From Cytobacillus kochii (GTDB taxonomy: Bacteria > Bacillota > Bacilli > Bacillales > Cytobacillaceae), in the NCBI RefSeq assembly GCF_020171845.1, contig NZ_JAIVAM010000019.1, forward strand, positions 21,584 through 85,583: a stretch of 64,000 bases of DNA, written 5' to 3'. This document shows positions 9,330-18,066 of the stretch, in pieces. Made by a program: the position numbers and the translations under genes. The notes below the pieces were generated by a model. That model saw only the letters and a list, made by a program, of their open reading frames with translations, had not been told where the DNA came from and made no database searches. How positions within the stretch are numbered: the first letter of the stretch is position 1; every line of letters begins with the position of its first letter.

Positions 9330-10721
9330 ATGGATAATGTATGGTTTATTATTAACTTAGCATTAATGATTGGTTTTATTAGTTTATTATTTATTATGCA
9401 ACGTAAACATATTTCATTTTCTAAAAGAGTCTTTACGGCATTGGGAATAGGTATATTGTTTGGTTTAGCATTGCAACTGATTTATGGATCAACTTCAGAA
9501 GTATTGGCAAGGTCGACGGATTGGTTTCAACTAGTTGGTGGGGGTTATGTTAAATTCTTACAAATGATTGTGATGCCACTCGTGTTTATTTCCATTTTAG
9601 GAGCATTTACAAGATTGAGCCTCTCAAGTAATATTGGTAAAATTAGTGTATTAATTATCGGAATACTACTTGGAACTACTGCTGTGGCTGCTATTGTAGG
9701 TATTGGTTCGGCAACCGTCTTTAATTTAGAAGCCATCCAAATTGAAGAGGGAGATGCAGAGGTCAGTAGAGGGACACAAATGGAAGAAACATCTCAATCA
9801 CTAGCAGCTCAAACATTGCCTCAACAAATTTTAGAGTTACTTCCTGCAAACCCTTTTCTTGACTTAACAGGAGCGAGAGCGACTTCAACGATATCAGTCG
9901 TTATATTTGCAGCAATTTTAGGTATTGCCTACTTGGGCGTACGAAGAAAAACACCTGAGCAAGCAGAGATATTTGCAAAAATTGTCGATGCCTTTTATAG
10001 CATTATTATGCGTGTGGTTACACTAATCCTTAGATTAACTCCTTATGGCGTGCTTGCTATTATGACAAAGACAGTTGCGTTAAGTGATTTCTCTGCAATC
10101 TACAATTTAGGGAAATTTGTTATTGCTTCATATGTAGCGTTAGCGGTTATGATGCTAATTCACTTGTTATTATTACTATTTGTCGGATTAAGTCCACTAC
10201 AATACTTAAGAAAAGCATTTCCGGTGCTTGCGTTTGCCTTTACGTCAAGAACAAGTGCTGGGGCATTACCTTTAAATATTAAGGCGCAAAAATCATTAGG
10301 GGTATCAGATGGAATAGCCAATTTCGCAGGCTCATTTGGTCTCTCTATTGGACAAAATGGTTGTGCGGGTATTTATCCGGCTATGTTAGCTGTTATGATT
10401 GCACCTACGGTTGGGATTAATCCATTACAACCAAGTTTTCTCCTTTCTGTTATCGCTATAGTTGTTATCAGCTCATTTGGCGTTGCGGGAGTAGGTGGAG
10501 GAGCAACTTTTGCAGCCATTCTCGTCCTTTCAGCCTTAGATTTACCTATTGCTCTTGCGGGTTTATTAATCTCAATTGAACCATTAATTGATATGGGAAG
10601 AACAGCGGTAAATGTAAGTGGATCTATGACTTCGGGTATATTAACGAGTAAAATGACGAAAGATATCGACCAAGAAGTTTATAATGACCCACATAATAAA
10701 ATTGAAGAAGTAGAAGTCTAA
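9330..10721 (+). CDS. tcyP: L-cystine symporter TcyP
   Basis: Sodium/proton-coupled L-cystine uptake carrier of the dicarboxylate/amino acid:cation symporter family, in the plasma membrane. The 463-residue protein equals B. subtilis TcyP (YhcL) in length. It shares distinctive segments such as MQRKHISFSKRVFTALGIG, LLPANPFLDLTGARATSTIS, and SFGLSIGQNGCAGIYPAM followed by the substrate-site region FGVAGVGGGA and MGRTAVNVSGS. The start is the ATG at 9330, six bases after AGGAGG; the adjacent ATG at 9327 is too close. The CymR-like box over the promoter predicts induction when cysteine is scarce, as known for tcyP in B. subtilis. It is monocistronic. Confidence 0.93.
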   Translation: MDNVWFIINLALMIGFISLLFIMQRKHISFSKRVFTALGIGILFGLALQLIYGSTSEVLARSTDWFQLVGGGYVKFLQMIVMPLVFISILGAFTRLSLSSNIGKISVLIIGILLGTTAVAAIVGIGSATVFNLEAIQIEEGDAEVSRGTQMEETSQSLAAQTLPQQILELLPANPFLDLTGARATSTISVVIFAAILGIAYLGVRRKTPEQAEIFAKIVDAFYSIIMRVVTLILRLTPYGVLAIMTKTVALSDFSAIYNLGKFVIASYVALAVMMLIHLLLLLFVGLSPLQYLRKAFPVLAFAFTSRTSAGALPLNIKAQKSLGVSDGIANFAGSFGLSIGQNGCAGIYPAMLAVMIAPTVGINPLQPSFLLSVIAIVVISSFGVAGVGGGATFAAILVLSALDLPIALAGLLISIEPLIDMGRTAVNVSGSMTSGILTSKMTKDIDQEVYNDPHNKIEEVEV

Positions 10722-10750
10722 CTCATTCAATCCTATACTGGTAAAAAAGA

Positions 10751-10818
10751 AAATCCGAACACTCATCAATCAGATGCTTGCATTGCTTTAGCATTTGAAG
10801 AGGTGTTCGGATTTTTTA
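10751..10818. terminator. Bidirectional terminator between tcyP and pbuO
   Basis: AAATCCGAACAC pairs with GTGTTCGGATTT across a long loop, with A-rich sequence on the left and T6 on the right, so it can serve both converging genes. Confidence 0.85.
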
Positions 10819-10850
10819 TTTAGCCAATAGATGTTTCTATTCCTTCCACT

Positions 10851-12146
10851 TTAATGTGGTAAAAAGAGTAATTGAATGAGAAATAATACAGCGAAAATAT
10901 AAACGAGTGGATGAACTTGTTTACCTTTGCCTTTAAATATTTTTAAGATGGGATGTGTTATAAACCCGAGTGCAATACCTGTAGCAATACTAGAAGTGAG
11001 CGGCATCGTCAAAATAATTAAAAACGCTGGGAAAGCTTCATCAAACTCACCCCATTTAACTTTAACTAAGCTTCCCATCATTAAGCTACCAACAATTATG
11101 AGTGCAGGCGAAGTAATGGCAGCAATGCCTGAAACCGCACTGACAAGCGGACTAAAGAATGCAGCAACGATAAAAAGGATACCTACTGTCAAAGAAGTTA
11201 GTCCGGTTCGACCACCGGCTGCAACCCCACTAGAAGATTCAATGAAAGCAGTTGTAGGGCTTGTTCCGAACATAGAACCGACAGATGTGGCTAATGAATC
11301 AGATAATAAAGCCTGTCTTGCACGTGGCAATTTATTCCCCTTCATTAAACCAGCTTGTTGGGCAACACCAATCATTGTTCCGGTTGTATCAAATATTGTT
11401 ACTAATAAAAACGAGAAAACAACCGCATAAAGACCATGAGTGATGACGTCCCCAATAGCTGAAATGGGATTGAATACTAAAATGCCTTCTGGAAGCGAAG
11501 GTAAAGATGTTAGCCCGTCACTAAACTGTAGTTGCCCAGTAAAGAACGCGATTAAGCCTGTTATAATCATGCCGAAAAACAGTGCTCCAGATACATTTAA
11601 TGCGATTAAAATGAGTGTGATGACTAAACCAACTAGCGTTAATATTGCCGAAGTTGCTGTTAAATCCCCTAAAGCCACAAGATTGCTAGGATCACTTGTA
11701 ATAATGCCGGACATTCGCAGTCCAACAAATGCAATAAATAAACCAATACCAGCAGAAATTCCTGCTTTTAAGTTTTCTGGAATGGCTTCAATTAATTTTT
11801 CACGAAAAGCAGTTAAAGATAAAATCACAAAGATGAGACCTGCTACGAATACGGCAGCGAAAGCTGTTACATAATCTAAGCCCCCACCAACGACAGAATA
11901 CGCAAAATAAGCATTTAATCCCATACCGGGAGCGATAGCAATTGGATAATTAGCAAAAAGGGCCATCCAAAGTGTACCAACAACTGCTGCAATAATTGTT
12001 GCAGTAAAGACTTGATCAAATGGGACACCAGCGTCAGAGAGAATGACTGGGTTAACAACAACAATGTATGCCATTGTTAAAAAAGTTGTAAAACCGGCGA
12101 GTATTTCTGTTTTTGCTGTAGAATTGTTTTCTTTTAACTTAAACAT
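10851..12146 (-). CDS. pbuO: Guanine/hypoxanthine permease (NCS2 family, PbuO-like)
   Basis: A 431-residue purine base:proton symporter with about 12 membrane segments, of the AzgA-like branch of NCS2. Diagnostic segments are NYPIAIAPGMGLNAYFAYSVV, VTIFDTTGTMIGVAQQAGL and GTSPTTAFIESSSGVAAGGRTGL. The C-terminus VHPLVYIFAVLF followed by LPH matches PbuO rather than PbuG as I recall them. The start ATG is nine bases downstream of TTGGAGG. No purine riboswitch is seen in the leader; instead the promoter carries a pair of PurBox-like sites, fitting the known PurR regulation of this gene in B. subtilis. Confidence 0.88.
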   Translation of the reverse strand: MFKLKENNSTAKTEILAGFTTFLTMAYIVVVNPVILSDAGVPFDQVFTATIIAAVVGTLWMALFANYPIAIAPGMGLNAYFAYSVVGGGLDYVTAFAAVFVAGLIFVILSLTAFREKLIEAIPENLKAGISAGIGLFIAFVGLRMSGIITSDPSNLVALGDLTATSAILTLVGLVITLILIALNVSGALFFGMIITGLIAFFTGQLQFSDGLTSLPSLPEGILVFNPISAIGDVITHGLYAVVFSFLLVTIFDTTGTMIGVAQQAGLMKGNKLPRARQALLSDSLATSVGSMFGTSPTTAFIESSSGVAAGGRTGLTSLTVGILFIVAAFFSPLVSAVSGIAAITSPALIIVGSLMMGSLVKVKWGEFDEAFPAFLIILTMPLTSSIATGIALGFITHPILKIFKGKGKQVHPLVYIFAVLFLIQLLFLPH

Positions 12147-12185
12147 TAGAATCCTCCAAGCTGTAAATACATGGTCGTGTGTAAT

Positions 12186-12243
12186 AATACGAACGAAAAA
12201 AGGTCACATGGACTATAGTATTCGTTTTTATGAAGATTTTCAA
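12186..12243 (-). promoter_or_regulatory. pbuO promoter with PurBox pair
   Basis: On the minus strand TTGAAA (12243-12238), 17 bases, TACTAT (12220-12215). Two CGAA-centred boxes face each other: one at 12217-12229 (minus strand AAAAACGAATACT), covering the -10 region, and AATACGAACGAAAA at 12186-12199. They are separated by 17 bases, the spacing known for PurR operators. Each box matches only about 9-10 of 13 consensus positions. Confidence 0.6.
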
Positions 12244-12290
12244 GTTCTTTATAGTATTTGTTATATATGAGTTCTTATTAGAAGAAGACA

Positions 12291-12325
12291 AAAAAATCCT
12301 TAAGGATGTAAACCCTTAAGGATTT
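12291..12325 (-). terminator. Intrinsic terminator after pit
   Basis: Perfect stem AAATCCTTAAGG / CCTTAAGGATTT with an 8-base loop; T-run on the minus strand. Confidence 0.9.
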
Positions 12326-12332
12326 GTATGCA

Positions 12333-13331
12333 TTATAAGAAAGAACTCAAAATCAAATAAGTTAACCCGGCTATTGTTGCTGAAATCGGCAAAGTAATAA
12401 CCCAAGTTATTAACATACGTTGTGCTGTTCCCCATTTGACTCCTTTTACTCGATGGGCTGAACCTACACCGAGGATAGATGAAGAAATAACATGAGTTGT
12501 ACTAACTGGCATATGTAGTGCGGTTGCACCAAAAATGACCATTGCCCCCGTAATGTCTGCTGCTACTCCGTTAACAGGGCGAATCTTCATGATTTTACCG
12601 CCAACTGTTTTAATGATCTTCCAACCACCAACAGATGTACCTAGTCCCATCGCGATTGCACAAGATAATTGGACCCAAAAAGGAATGTCCGTAGAAGTTA
12701 CATAGTTATTGGAGATTAACGCTAGTGTGATAATCCCCATCGCTTTTTGTGCATCATTTGTACCGTGGGTATATGATTGCAATGCAGCGGTGAAAATTTG
12801 TATCGTTCTAAAATTTCTATTTGTCTTTGTTAAATTATTATTTCTAAAAACAACTTTAAAAATGCTATAAATAATAAATCCGGCTGCAAAAGCAATCAGT
12901 GGCGAAAAAATGAGTGCCTGTATGATACCGATAAATCCACTATAGTTTAATGCAGAAAACCCAGCTGACGCAATGGCAGCACCTGCAATTGAGCCAATTA
13001 AAGCATGAGAGGATGAACTTGGTATGCCGAAATACCAAGTCAATAGGTTCCAGAAAATCGCTGCTATAAGGGCAGATAGTATGACAATTGAGCCATTTTG
13101 TAATGTGAAAGGATCGACAATATCCTTCGTAATCGTTTTCGCTACACCTGTAAAAGTCATTGCACCTACAAAGTTCATTGTTGCAGCTAGTATAATAGCG
13201 TGTCTAGGTTTCAAAGCTTTCGTTGACACTGAAGTTGCAATAGCATTTGCTGTATCGTGAAATCCGTTAATAAAGTCAAAAATTAAAGCGAAAATGACGA
13301 TTAATACTGTGATAATTAAAATTGCATCCAT
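12333..13331 (-). CDS. pit: Low-affinity inorganic phosphate transporter, Pit family
   Basis: A 332-residue membrane carrier of the PiT family, which moves metal-phosphate with protons or sodium. The two family repeats are visible: FDFINGFHDTANAIATSVSTKAL near the N-terminus and SYTHGTNDAQKAMGIITLAL in the middle, plus GIPSSSSHALIGSIAG and MPVSTTHVISSSILG. The start ATG follows GAGGAG at nine bases. It lies 13 bases behind the ykaA-like gene in the same direction, the same pair as in B. subtilis ykaA-pit, so they form one operon. Sulphate transport by the related CysP branch is the main alternative, but the DUF47 partner favours phosphate. Confidence 0.9.
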   Translation of the reverse strand: MDAILIITVLIVIFALIFDFINGFHDTANAIATSVSTKALKPRHAIILAATMNFVGAMTFTGVAKTITKDIVDPFTLQNGSIVILSALIAAIFWNLLTWYFGIPSSSSHALIGSIAGAAIASAGFSALNYSGFIGIIQALIFSPLIAFAAGFIIYSIFKVVFRNNNLTKTNRNFRTIQIFTAALQSYTHGTNDAQKAMGIITLALISNNYVTSTDIPFWVQLSCAIAMGLGTSVGGWKIIKTVGGKIMKIRPVNGVAADITGAMVIFGATALHMPVSTTHVISSSILGVGSAHRVKGVKWGTAQRMLITWVITLPISATIAGLTYLILSSFL

Positions 13332-13344
13332 TAGTTATTGCTCC

Positions 13345-13965
13345 TCACGCGTTTTTCATTATAATTGTTTCGAATGCGTTGGCAACTGTTTGGCAGCTGT
13401 CAGCAATTTCCTCTAGGTTTTCGTAAATTTCTTTTTTCTGAATGATGCGAATTGGATCTTTTTCAACGGAAAAAAGATGTTTAATAGATTGGCGTAATAC
13501 GCCGTCGCATTTTGATTCGAGGTCTTTGATTTTAATTGCATGATCTCGTATTTTTAGCAACTTTTTAGAGGATAATAGCTCAACTGATTTTTCAATTTCT
13601 ACTGCACTTTGTTGAATAGCTTCTACAAACTTCAACATATATTCATCAGCATTAATGATGGAGTACATTTCAAATAAATCTGCTGTTTGTTCAAAACCAT
13701 CTAATACGTCATCCATAGCCATTGCAAGATGAAGAATATCTTCTCTTTCAATTGGTGTAATGAAGGCATTGTTTAATTCTTTAATTGTTTCATGAACAAG
13801 TGTGTCGCCTTTTGTTTCGTATTCTTTCATTTTTTCTGAGAAAATTTTCAAGTCACTAATGTTATTTAGCTTATAATCGGCGAAATACATTGCTCCTTCT
13901 TTTAAGTTGATTGCAATATCACTTAACAATTTATTGAATTTATCTTGTTTTTTAAAAACCATCAT
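13345..13965 (-). CDS. ykaA: DUF47 (PhoU-like) regulator of the Pit transporter
   Basis: A 206-residue all-helical protein of the DUF47/TIGR00153 family, a PhoU-like fold usually encoded directly upstream of Pit genes and thought to modulate transport. Visible features are the FFKKQDKFN-like N-terminus (MVFKKQDKFNKLL), EYETKGDTLVHETIKELN, the acidic DDVLDGFEQTADLFEMY and DLESKCDGVLRQSIKHLF, whose E/D-rich repeats are potential metal ligands. It is the first gene of the operon with pit. The ribosome site GGGGGT is unusual but well placed before ATGATG. Confidence 0.88.
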   Translation of the reverse strand: MMVFKKQDKFNKLLSDIAINLKEGAMYFADYKLNNISDLKIFSEKMKEYETKGDTLVHETIKELNNAFITPIEREDILHLAMAMDDVLDGFEQTADLFEMYSIINADEYMLKFVEAIQQSAVEIEKSVELLSSKKLLKIRDHAIKIKDLESKCDGVLRQSIKHLFSVEKDPIRIIQKKEIYENLEEIADSCQTVANAFETIIMKNA

Positions 13966-14413
13966 TAATACCCCCAGTAATTTTCGGAAAATAAACCCTT
14001 CAAACGTTATTATTTTAAACGAAAAATTTTATTGTATAAAGCGTAATTTTCGGGTCTAGAAGAAAAATGTCGAATTGTGTTTAATTGTAATCATATTGTA
14101 ATGTTTCTTATTATTCAATAAAAATCTTCATATCCCCTGTTACTACTGACTTTATAAGAGTGTGAGTGGGTAAAATTTATTCTATCTTTCATGAATTTGT
14201 TGTGTTCGCCTTTACAAAAAATTAATAAAGTTTTTCTTTACTTTTACATTATTCCTTAACTTAATTAATATCTATTCATATTAGAGTGACTTAAAAGTAC
14301 TGCGCATTTATTTGATTGTTATGCATTTTTCTGATAATATATATTTCTTCTCACTTACACAACGTCAGATTACTCTCCATCAGCGGCTAATTATAAAAAT
14401 GGAGGTAAATGAT
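13966..14413. other. Intergenic region between divergent ykaA-pit and helD
   Basis: About 450 AT-rich bases without a supported gene. It must carry the promoters of both flanking operons. The only clear ordered element is the 11-bp-period repeat at 14074-14102. Confidence 0.5.
14074..14102 (-). promoter_or_regulatory. Tandem 11-bp repeats, possible PhoP box
   Basis: Read on the minus strand, ATTACA occurs twice with a 5-base spacer and is followed five bases later by a weaker ACACAA. PhoP of B. subtilis binds TTHACA-type hexamers repeated every 11 bp. The hexamers here match at five of six positions, and the site lies about 110-140 bases upstream of the phosphate operon start. The context is right, the match is imperfect. 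Confidence 0.35.
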
Positions 14414-16690
14414 ATGACAACGGTACATCAACACCCCGATTACAATGAAGAAAACCAGCGCTTAGAATATACCAAAAGATATATGGAAGCTGTTATTAAA
14501 ACAGCAGAGACATCGAAGGATAATTTTCAAGACAATATGAAAGCAGCCTTTAAAGACGTCGATTCCAGTTTGGGTTATTCGTCTTTATTAACGAATGCTC
14601 GCTTTTTTGATATGTCAAAAGAAGAGCTATCAAGCTTGAAAAAGTCCCGACTGAAACCATATTTTGCAAGAATTGATTTTTCCAGAGATGATCAACCAGT
14701 GGAAGAAGTCATCTATATTGGAAAAACATCTTTATACTCAAGAGAAAATCAGGATCAATTAATTGTCGATTGGCGTTCACCAATAGCAAATCTTTATTAT
14801 GAAGGCAGACTAGGGGATGTTTCGTATGTCTCTAATGGAGAGAATTTTAACGGTGAGCTTTTATTAAAAAGACAATTTATGATGGAGCGTGGCCTCCTTA
14901 CTGAGATTCGTGATATTGATTTGACAACAAATGATCAATTGCTACAAGAAACGCTAGCTGGAAGTGCAAGTAATCGCCTCACAGAAATCGTATCTACTAT
15001 ACAAGAGGAACAAAATAAAGTTATCAGAGCTGATTTGAATAAACCTATCATCGTTCAAGGCGGTGCGGGAAGTGGTAAAACGACGATTGCTTTACACCGA
15101 ATTAGTTATTTTATCTTCCAATACAAAGAAAACTTTCAACCTGAGCAATTGATGATTATTGCCCCAAGTAATCTATTCCTTGATTATATTTCCGAAGCGC
15201 TACCTGAGCTTGGTGTTGAGAATATTAAGCAAAAAACGTACGAGGATTATGTCATAGGAGCATTACAAAAGAATAATATAAAATTGAAAAAAGACGATAA
15301 GTTAATTCAATTGTTAGAGAAAAATCATCAAAAGGAAACAGTTCATGTGCTTCAAATATCAAAGTTGAAGGGATCTAAAGTTTTTCAAACCATACTGAAT
15401 GAATATATGAAAGAAATATTTCTAACTTTTCATCCTCCTACTGATTTTTATGTTGATAAGTATCGATTATATAAAAGTGCGCGATTTGTAAAATTATTGG
15501 AAGAAGATTTTTATTATTTACCTTTGTATAAGAGACTAAATAAGTTACGTTCGATTTTACAAAATGAAATAAAACATAAAAAAAAGAAAATGCTTGAGAA
15601 AATTGAAATGTTTTATGATGACAAAATTGAAAGAGCATTATATCAAGCGAAAGATTCCGTGAAGAGAAAAAAATATGTCTCACAAGCCCTTGATAAGAAA
15701 GAAGCAAGGTTGAAAGAGATGACAACGGCAATAAAGACATCGGTTGCTACATATATGAAGCAATTTCCTAAAAAGAATATTTGGACTTATTATAAAGATT
15801 TATTTCAAAACCCACAGCAATTAGTGAAACGTTCACTTAATCAGTTAACACAAGTAGAAGCAGAAAATATTATTCGTTATCAACAAGACTTGTTTAAGGG
15901 GCGAATGTATGAAAGAGAAGATTTAGCTTTATTATTGTATTTGCAGGTTCATTTGTTTGGAATTGAAAAAGAGTGGAAAGTAAAAAACATAGTCATCGAT
16001 GAGGCGCAAGATTATACGTTCATGGAACTTCTTTCTCTTAAGAAAGCAGCTGATACCGATATGTTTACATTAGTTGGAGACTTAGCGCAAGGTATACACT
16101 CTTATAGAGGGCTTACATCTTGGGCGGACGTAAAAGCCGAGATTTTCCCTCGAGCCACTTATACAGAATTGCAGAAGAGTTACCGGACTACTGTAGAAAT
16201 TATGAAAGCAGCTAATCATATATTAAAAAAACTGCCGTATACCTTTCCTGAAGTAAAGCCAGTTGTTAGACATGGAGAGCATCCGCAGTTTATTCCATCC
16301 CGCGAAGGCAAGCACTATATACATGTCCTAGAGGCTAAATTACTTAAAGTCAAAGAAGAAGGGTTTAAAACTTTTGCATTAATTGGGAAAACGATGAACG
16401 ATTGTATGAAGCTTTATCAACAATTTGAAAAAAATGGCGAAATGCCGGTTTATTTACTAGGAGAACATGGACAAATTCCTAAAGAATCAGTCGTCATTGT
16501 TCCGGCTTATTTAGCCAAAGGTTTAGAGTTTGACGTAGTATTTATCTTTTCAATTGATGAAGTATTTACCTCAAAAGCTCCTTTAGAAATACAGTTGTTA
16601 TATGTGGCAATGACTAGACCGCTTCATCGTTTATATTTTTATGGAAATAAAAAAACAGACTTTTTACTTGAGGAGGATGAGAGATGGTAA
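14414..16690 (+). CDS. helD: HelD-type UvrD/Rep-like ATPase that acts on RNA polymerase
   Basis: A 758-residue superfamily 1 ATPase. HelD binds RNA polymerase and, using ATP, removes it from nucleic acid and recycles it. Residues 1-100 form the charged helical N-terminal arm. Walker A is GGAGSGKTT (216-224), split by a long helical insert (about 330-510) typical of HelD, then Walker B IVIDEAQDYT, and the late helicase motifs VGDLAQGIHSYRG, KSYRTT and YVAMTRPLHRLYFYG. I chose the ATG at 14414 (MTTVHQ) because GGAGGT lies seven bases before it; an upstream extension has no ribosome site. The last seven bases overlap the next gene, so the two are translationally coupled. Confidence 0.9.
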   Translation: MTTVHQHPDYNEENQRLEYTKRYMEAVIKTAETSKDNFQDNMKAAFKDVDSSLGYSSLLTNARFFDMSKEELSSLKKSRLKPYFARIDFSRDDQPVEEVIYIGKTSLYSRENQDQLIVDWRSPIANLYYEGRLGDVSYVSNGENFNGELLLKRQFMMERGLLTEIRDIDLTTNDQLLQETLAGSASNRLTEIVSTIQEEQNKVIRADLNKPIIVQGGAGSGKTTIALHRISYFIFQYKENFQPEQLMIIAPSNLFLDYISEALPELGVENIKQKTYEDYVIGALQKNNIKLKKDDKLIQLLEKNHQKETVHVLQISKLKGSKVFQTILNEYMKEIFLTFHPPTDFYVDKYRLYKSARFVKLLEEDFYYLPLYKRLNKLRSILQNEIKHKKKKMLEKIEMFYDDKIERALYQAKDSVKRKKYVSQALDKKEARLKEMTTAIKTSVATYMKQFPKKNIWTYYKDLFQNPQQLVKRSLNQLTQVEAENIIRYQQDLFKGRMYEREDLALLLYLQVHLFGIEKEWKVKNIVIDEAQDYTFMELLSLKKAADTDMFTLVGDLAQGIHSYRGLTSWADVKAEIFPRATYTELQKSYRTTVEIMKAANHILKKLPYTFPEVKPVVRHGEHPQFIPSREGKHYIHVLEAKLLKVKEEGFKTFALIGKTMNDCMKLYQQFEKNGEMPVYLLGEHGQIPKESVVIVPAYLAKGLEFDVVFIFSIDEVFTSKAPLEIQLLYVAMTRPLHRLYFYGNKKTDFLLEEDERW

Positions 16691-17502
16691 AAATACCTAA
16701 TGTAAAATTAGCAAATGGGGTCTTGATGCCCCAATTTGGTTTAGGTGTATATAAAGTAGAAGAAGGGAAGGAAGTGGAAAATGTCGTAAGGAATGCGATT
16801 CAACTAGGTTATCGCTTAATCGATACTGCAAGCTTCTATGATAATGAAGAAGGTGTTGGTAGAGCAATTGAACAAAGTGGCATACCTAGAGAAGAGCTGT
16901 TTATTACGACAAAGGTTTGGAATGATGATCATGGATATGAGCAGACGATTGCAGCTTTTAAGAAAAGTTTGAAAAAATTACATTTATCTTATATTGATTT
17001 ATATTTAATCCATTGGCCTATGCCAAATAAGTATAAAGATACGTGGCGAGCACTTGAGTATTTGTATGAAGAAGGGTTAGTAAAGGCAATAGGCGTTAGT
17101 AATTTTCACGAACATCACTTAGAAGAAATAAAAAAAGTCGCAAAAATAATGCCAATGGTCAATCAGGTTGAGTTGCACCCGCAATTATCACAACAACCAC
17201 TTCGTGAATATTGCTGGAGTAACAACATTCAAGTGGAGGCGTGGGCGCCAATTGCAAGAGGTGAACTTTCTTCGGAGCCACAATTTGTTACCTTAAGTAA
17301 AAAATATAATAAAACAGTCTCGCAAATTATTCTGCGTTGGCATATACAAAAACAGGTAATCGTTATACCTAAAACAACGAAATTAAAGAGGCTAGAGGAA
17401 AATCAAGCTATATTTGATTTTGCTCTGTCTGACGAGGATATGAGCGTTATTGACGATTATAATAAAAATAAACGGATGGGTAAAAATCCTGACGATTTGT
17501 AA
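16684..17502 (+). CDS. Aldo/keto reductase
   Basis: A 272-residue NADPH-dependent reductase of aldehydes and ketones (AKR5-like group, close to B. subtilis YvgN and YtbE). The catalytic tetrad is complete: D47 and Y52 (DTASFYDN), K77 (TTKVWN) and H110 (LIHWPMP). The C-terminal cofactor segment VIPKTTKLKRLEEN is present. The ATG lies inside the end of helD (ATGGTAA), with GAGGAGGATGAG just before it, so it is read from the helD transcript. A functional link between RNA polymerase recycling and a carbonyl reductase is not known; detoxification of reactive aldehydes is the usual role of this group. Confidence 0.9.
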   Translation: MVKIPNVKLANGVLMPQFGLGVYKVEEGKEVENVVRNAIQLGYRLIDTASFYDNEEGVGRAIEQSGIPREELFITTKVWNDDHGYEQTIAAFKKSLKKLHLSYIDLYLIHWPMPNKYKDTWRALEYLYEEGLVKAIGVSNFHEHHLEEIKKVAKIMPMVNQVELHPQLSQQPLREYCWSNNIQVEAWAPIARGELSSEPQFVTLSKKYNKTVSQIILRWHIQKQVIVIPKTTKLKRLEENQAIFDFALSDEDMSVIDDYNKNKRMGKNPDDL

Positions 17503-17613
17503 TTGCTATTTCCATATTAGGAAAAAACTGAATGAATGATTCGTTGAGTGCTTTCACAACCTAAGTGTACATCTAATGAAGATGAAATAGATGTAATGAA
17601 GGAGTGAAGAGCA

Positions 17614-17874
17614 TTGTTTAGCTTTTTATGGTCATTAATTATAGGTGGACTTATCGGCTGGGTAGCGAGTTTAATCGCAGGTAGAGATATCCCAGGAGGA
17701 GTTATAGGCAATATTATTGCTGGCTTCATCGGAGCTTGGTTAGGGACTCTTATTTTAGGAGACTGGGGACCAGTAATCGCAGATTTTGCTATAATTCCAG
17801 CGATCATTGGTGCGATTGTGCTTGCCTTTATCGTAAGTTTCATCATGAGGTCCATGAGGAAATCGACAGATTAA
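17614..17874 (+). CDS. GlsB/YeaQ/YmgE-family stress membrane protein
   Basis: An 86-residue hydrophobic protein with three predicted membrane segments and the family pattern GGLIGWVASLIAGRDIPGGVIGNIIAGFIGAWLG split by short loops (transglycosylase-associated protein family). These proteins are induced by general stress in many bacteria, and their molecular role is unknown. The start is TTG at 17614, nine bases after AAGGAG. The C-terminal tail MRSMRKSTD is basic and presumably cytoplasmic. It stands alone before a strong terminator. Confidence 0.85.
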   Translation: MFSFLWSLIIGGLIGWVASLIAGRDIPGGVIGNIIAGFIGAWLGTLILGDWGPVIADFAIIPAIIGAIVLAFIVSFIMRSMRKSTD

Positions 17875-17896
17875 AATAAGTAAAACGAACAATTTG

Positions 17897-17953
17897 AACT
17901 GTACTCCAATTGTTAGAAACATGAGCTAACAATTGGAGGTGCAGTTTTTTTAT
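17897..17953 (+). terminator. Intrinsic terminator
   Basis: Long stem with core CCAATTGTTAG / CTAACAATTGG extended by AACTG / CAGTT, then T7. Confidence 0.92.
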
Positions 17954-18066
17954 GGCTAAATTTAAGGAGCACTTCACTTCGAATTTGCTCGTTGTTTTGT
18001 GTTTTTATTATCGATTGTAAATAGATAAATAAAAGAGCCGATAATAGACTTTGTACTTTGTTTCCT

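Noticed and set aside
10927..11874. Two long open frames opposite pbuO
   Set aside because: They are antisense shadows of a clear NCS2 permease; products lack domains and ribosome sites.
12147..12330. Purine riboswitch before pbuO
   Set aside because: The conserved purine aptamer core sequences are not present in the leader.
14312..14413. Upstream start for HelD
   Set aside because: There is no ribosome site; GGAGGT before 14414 gives the family-typical N-terminus.
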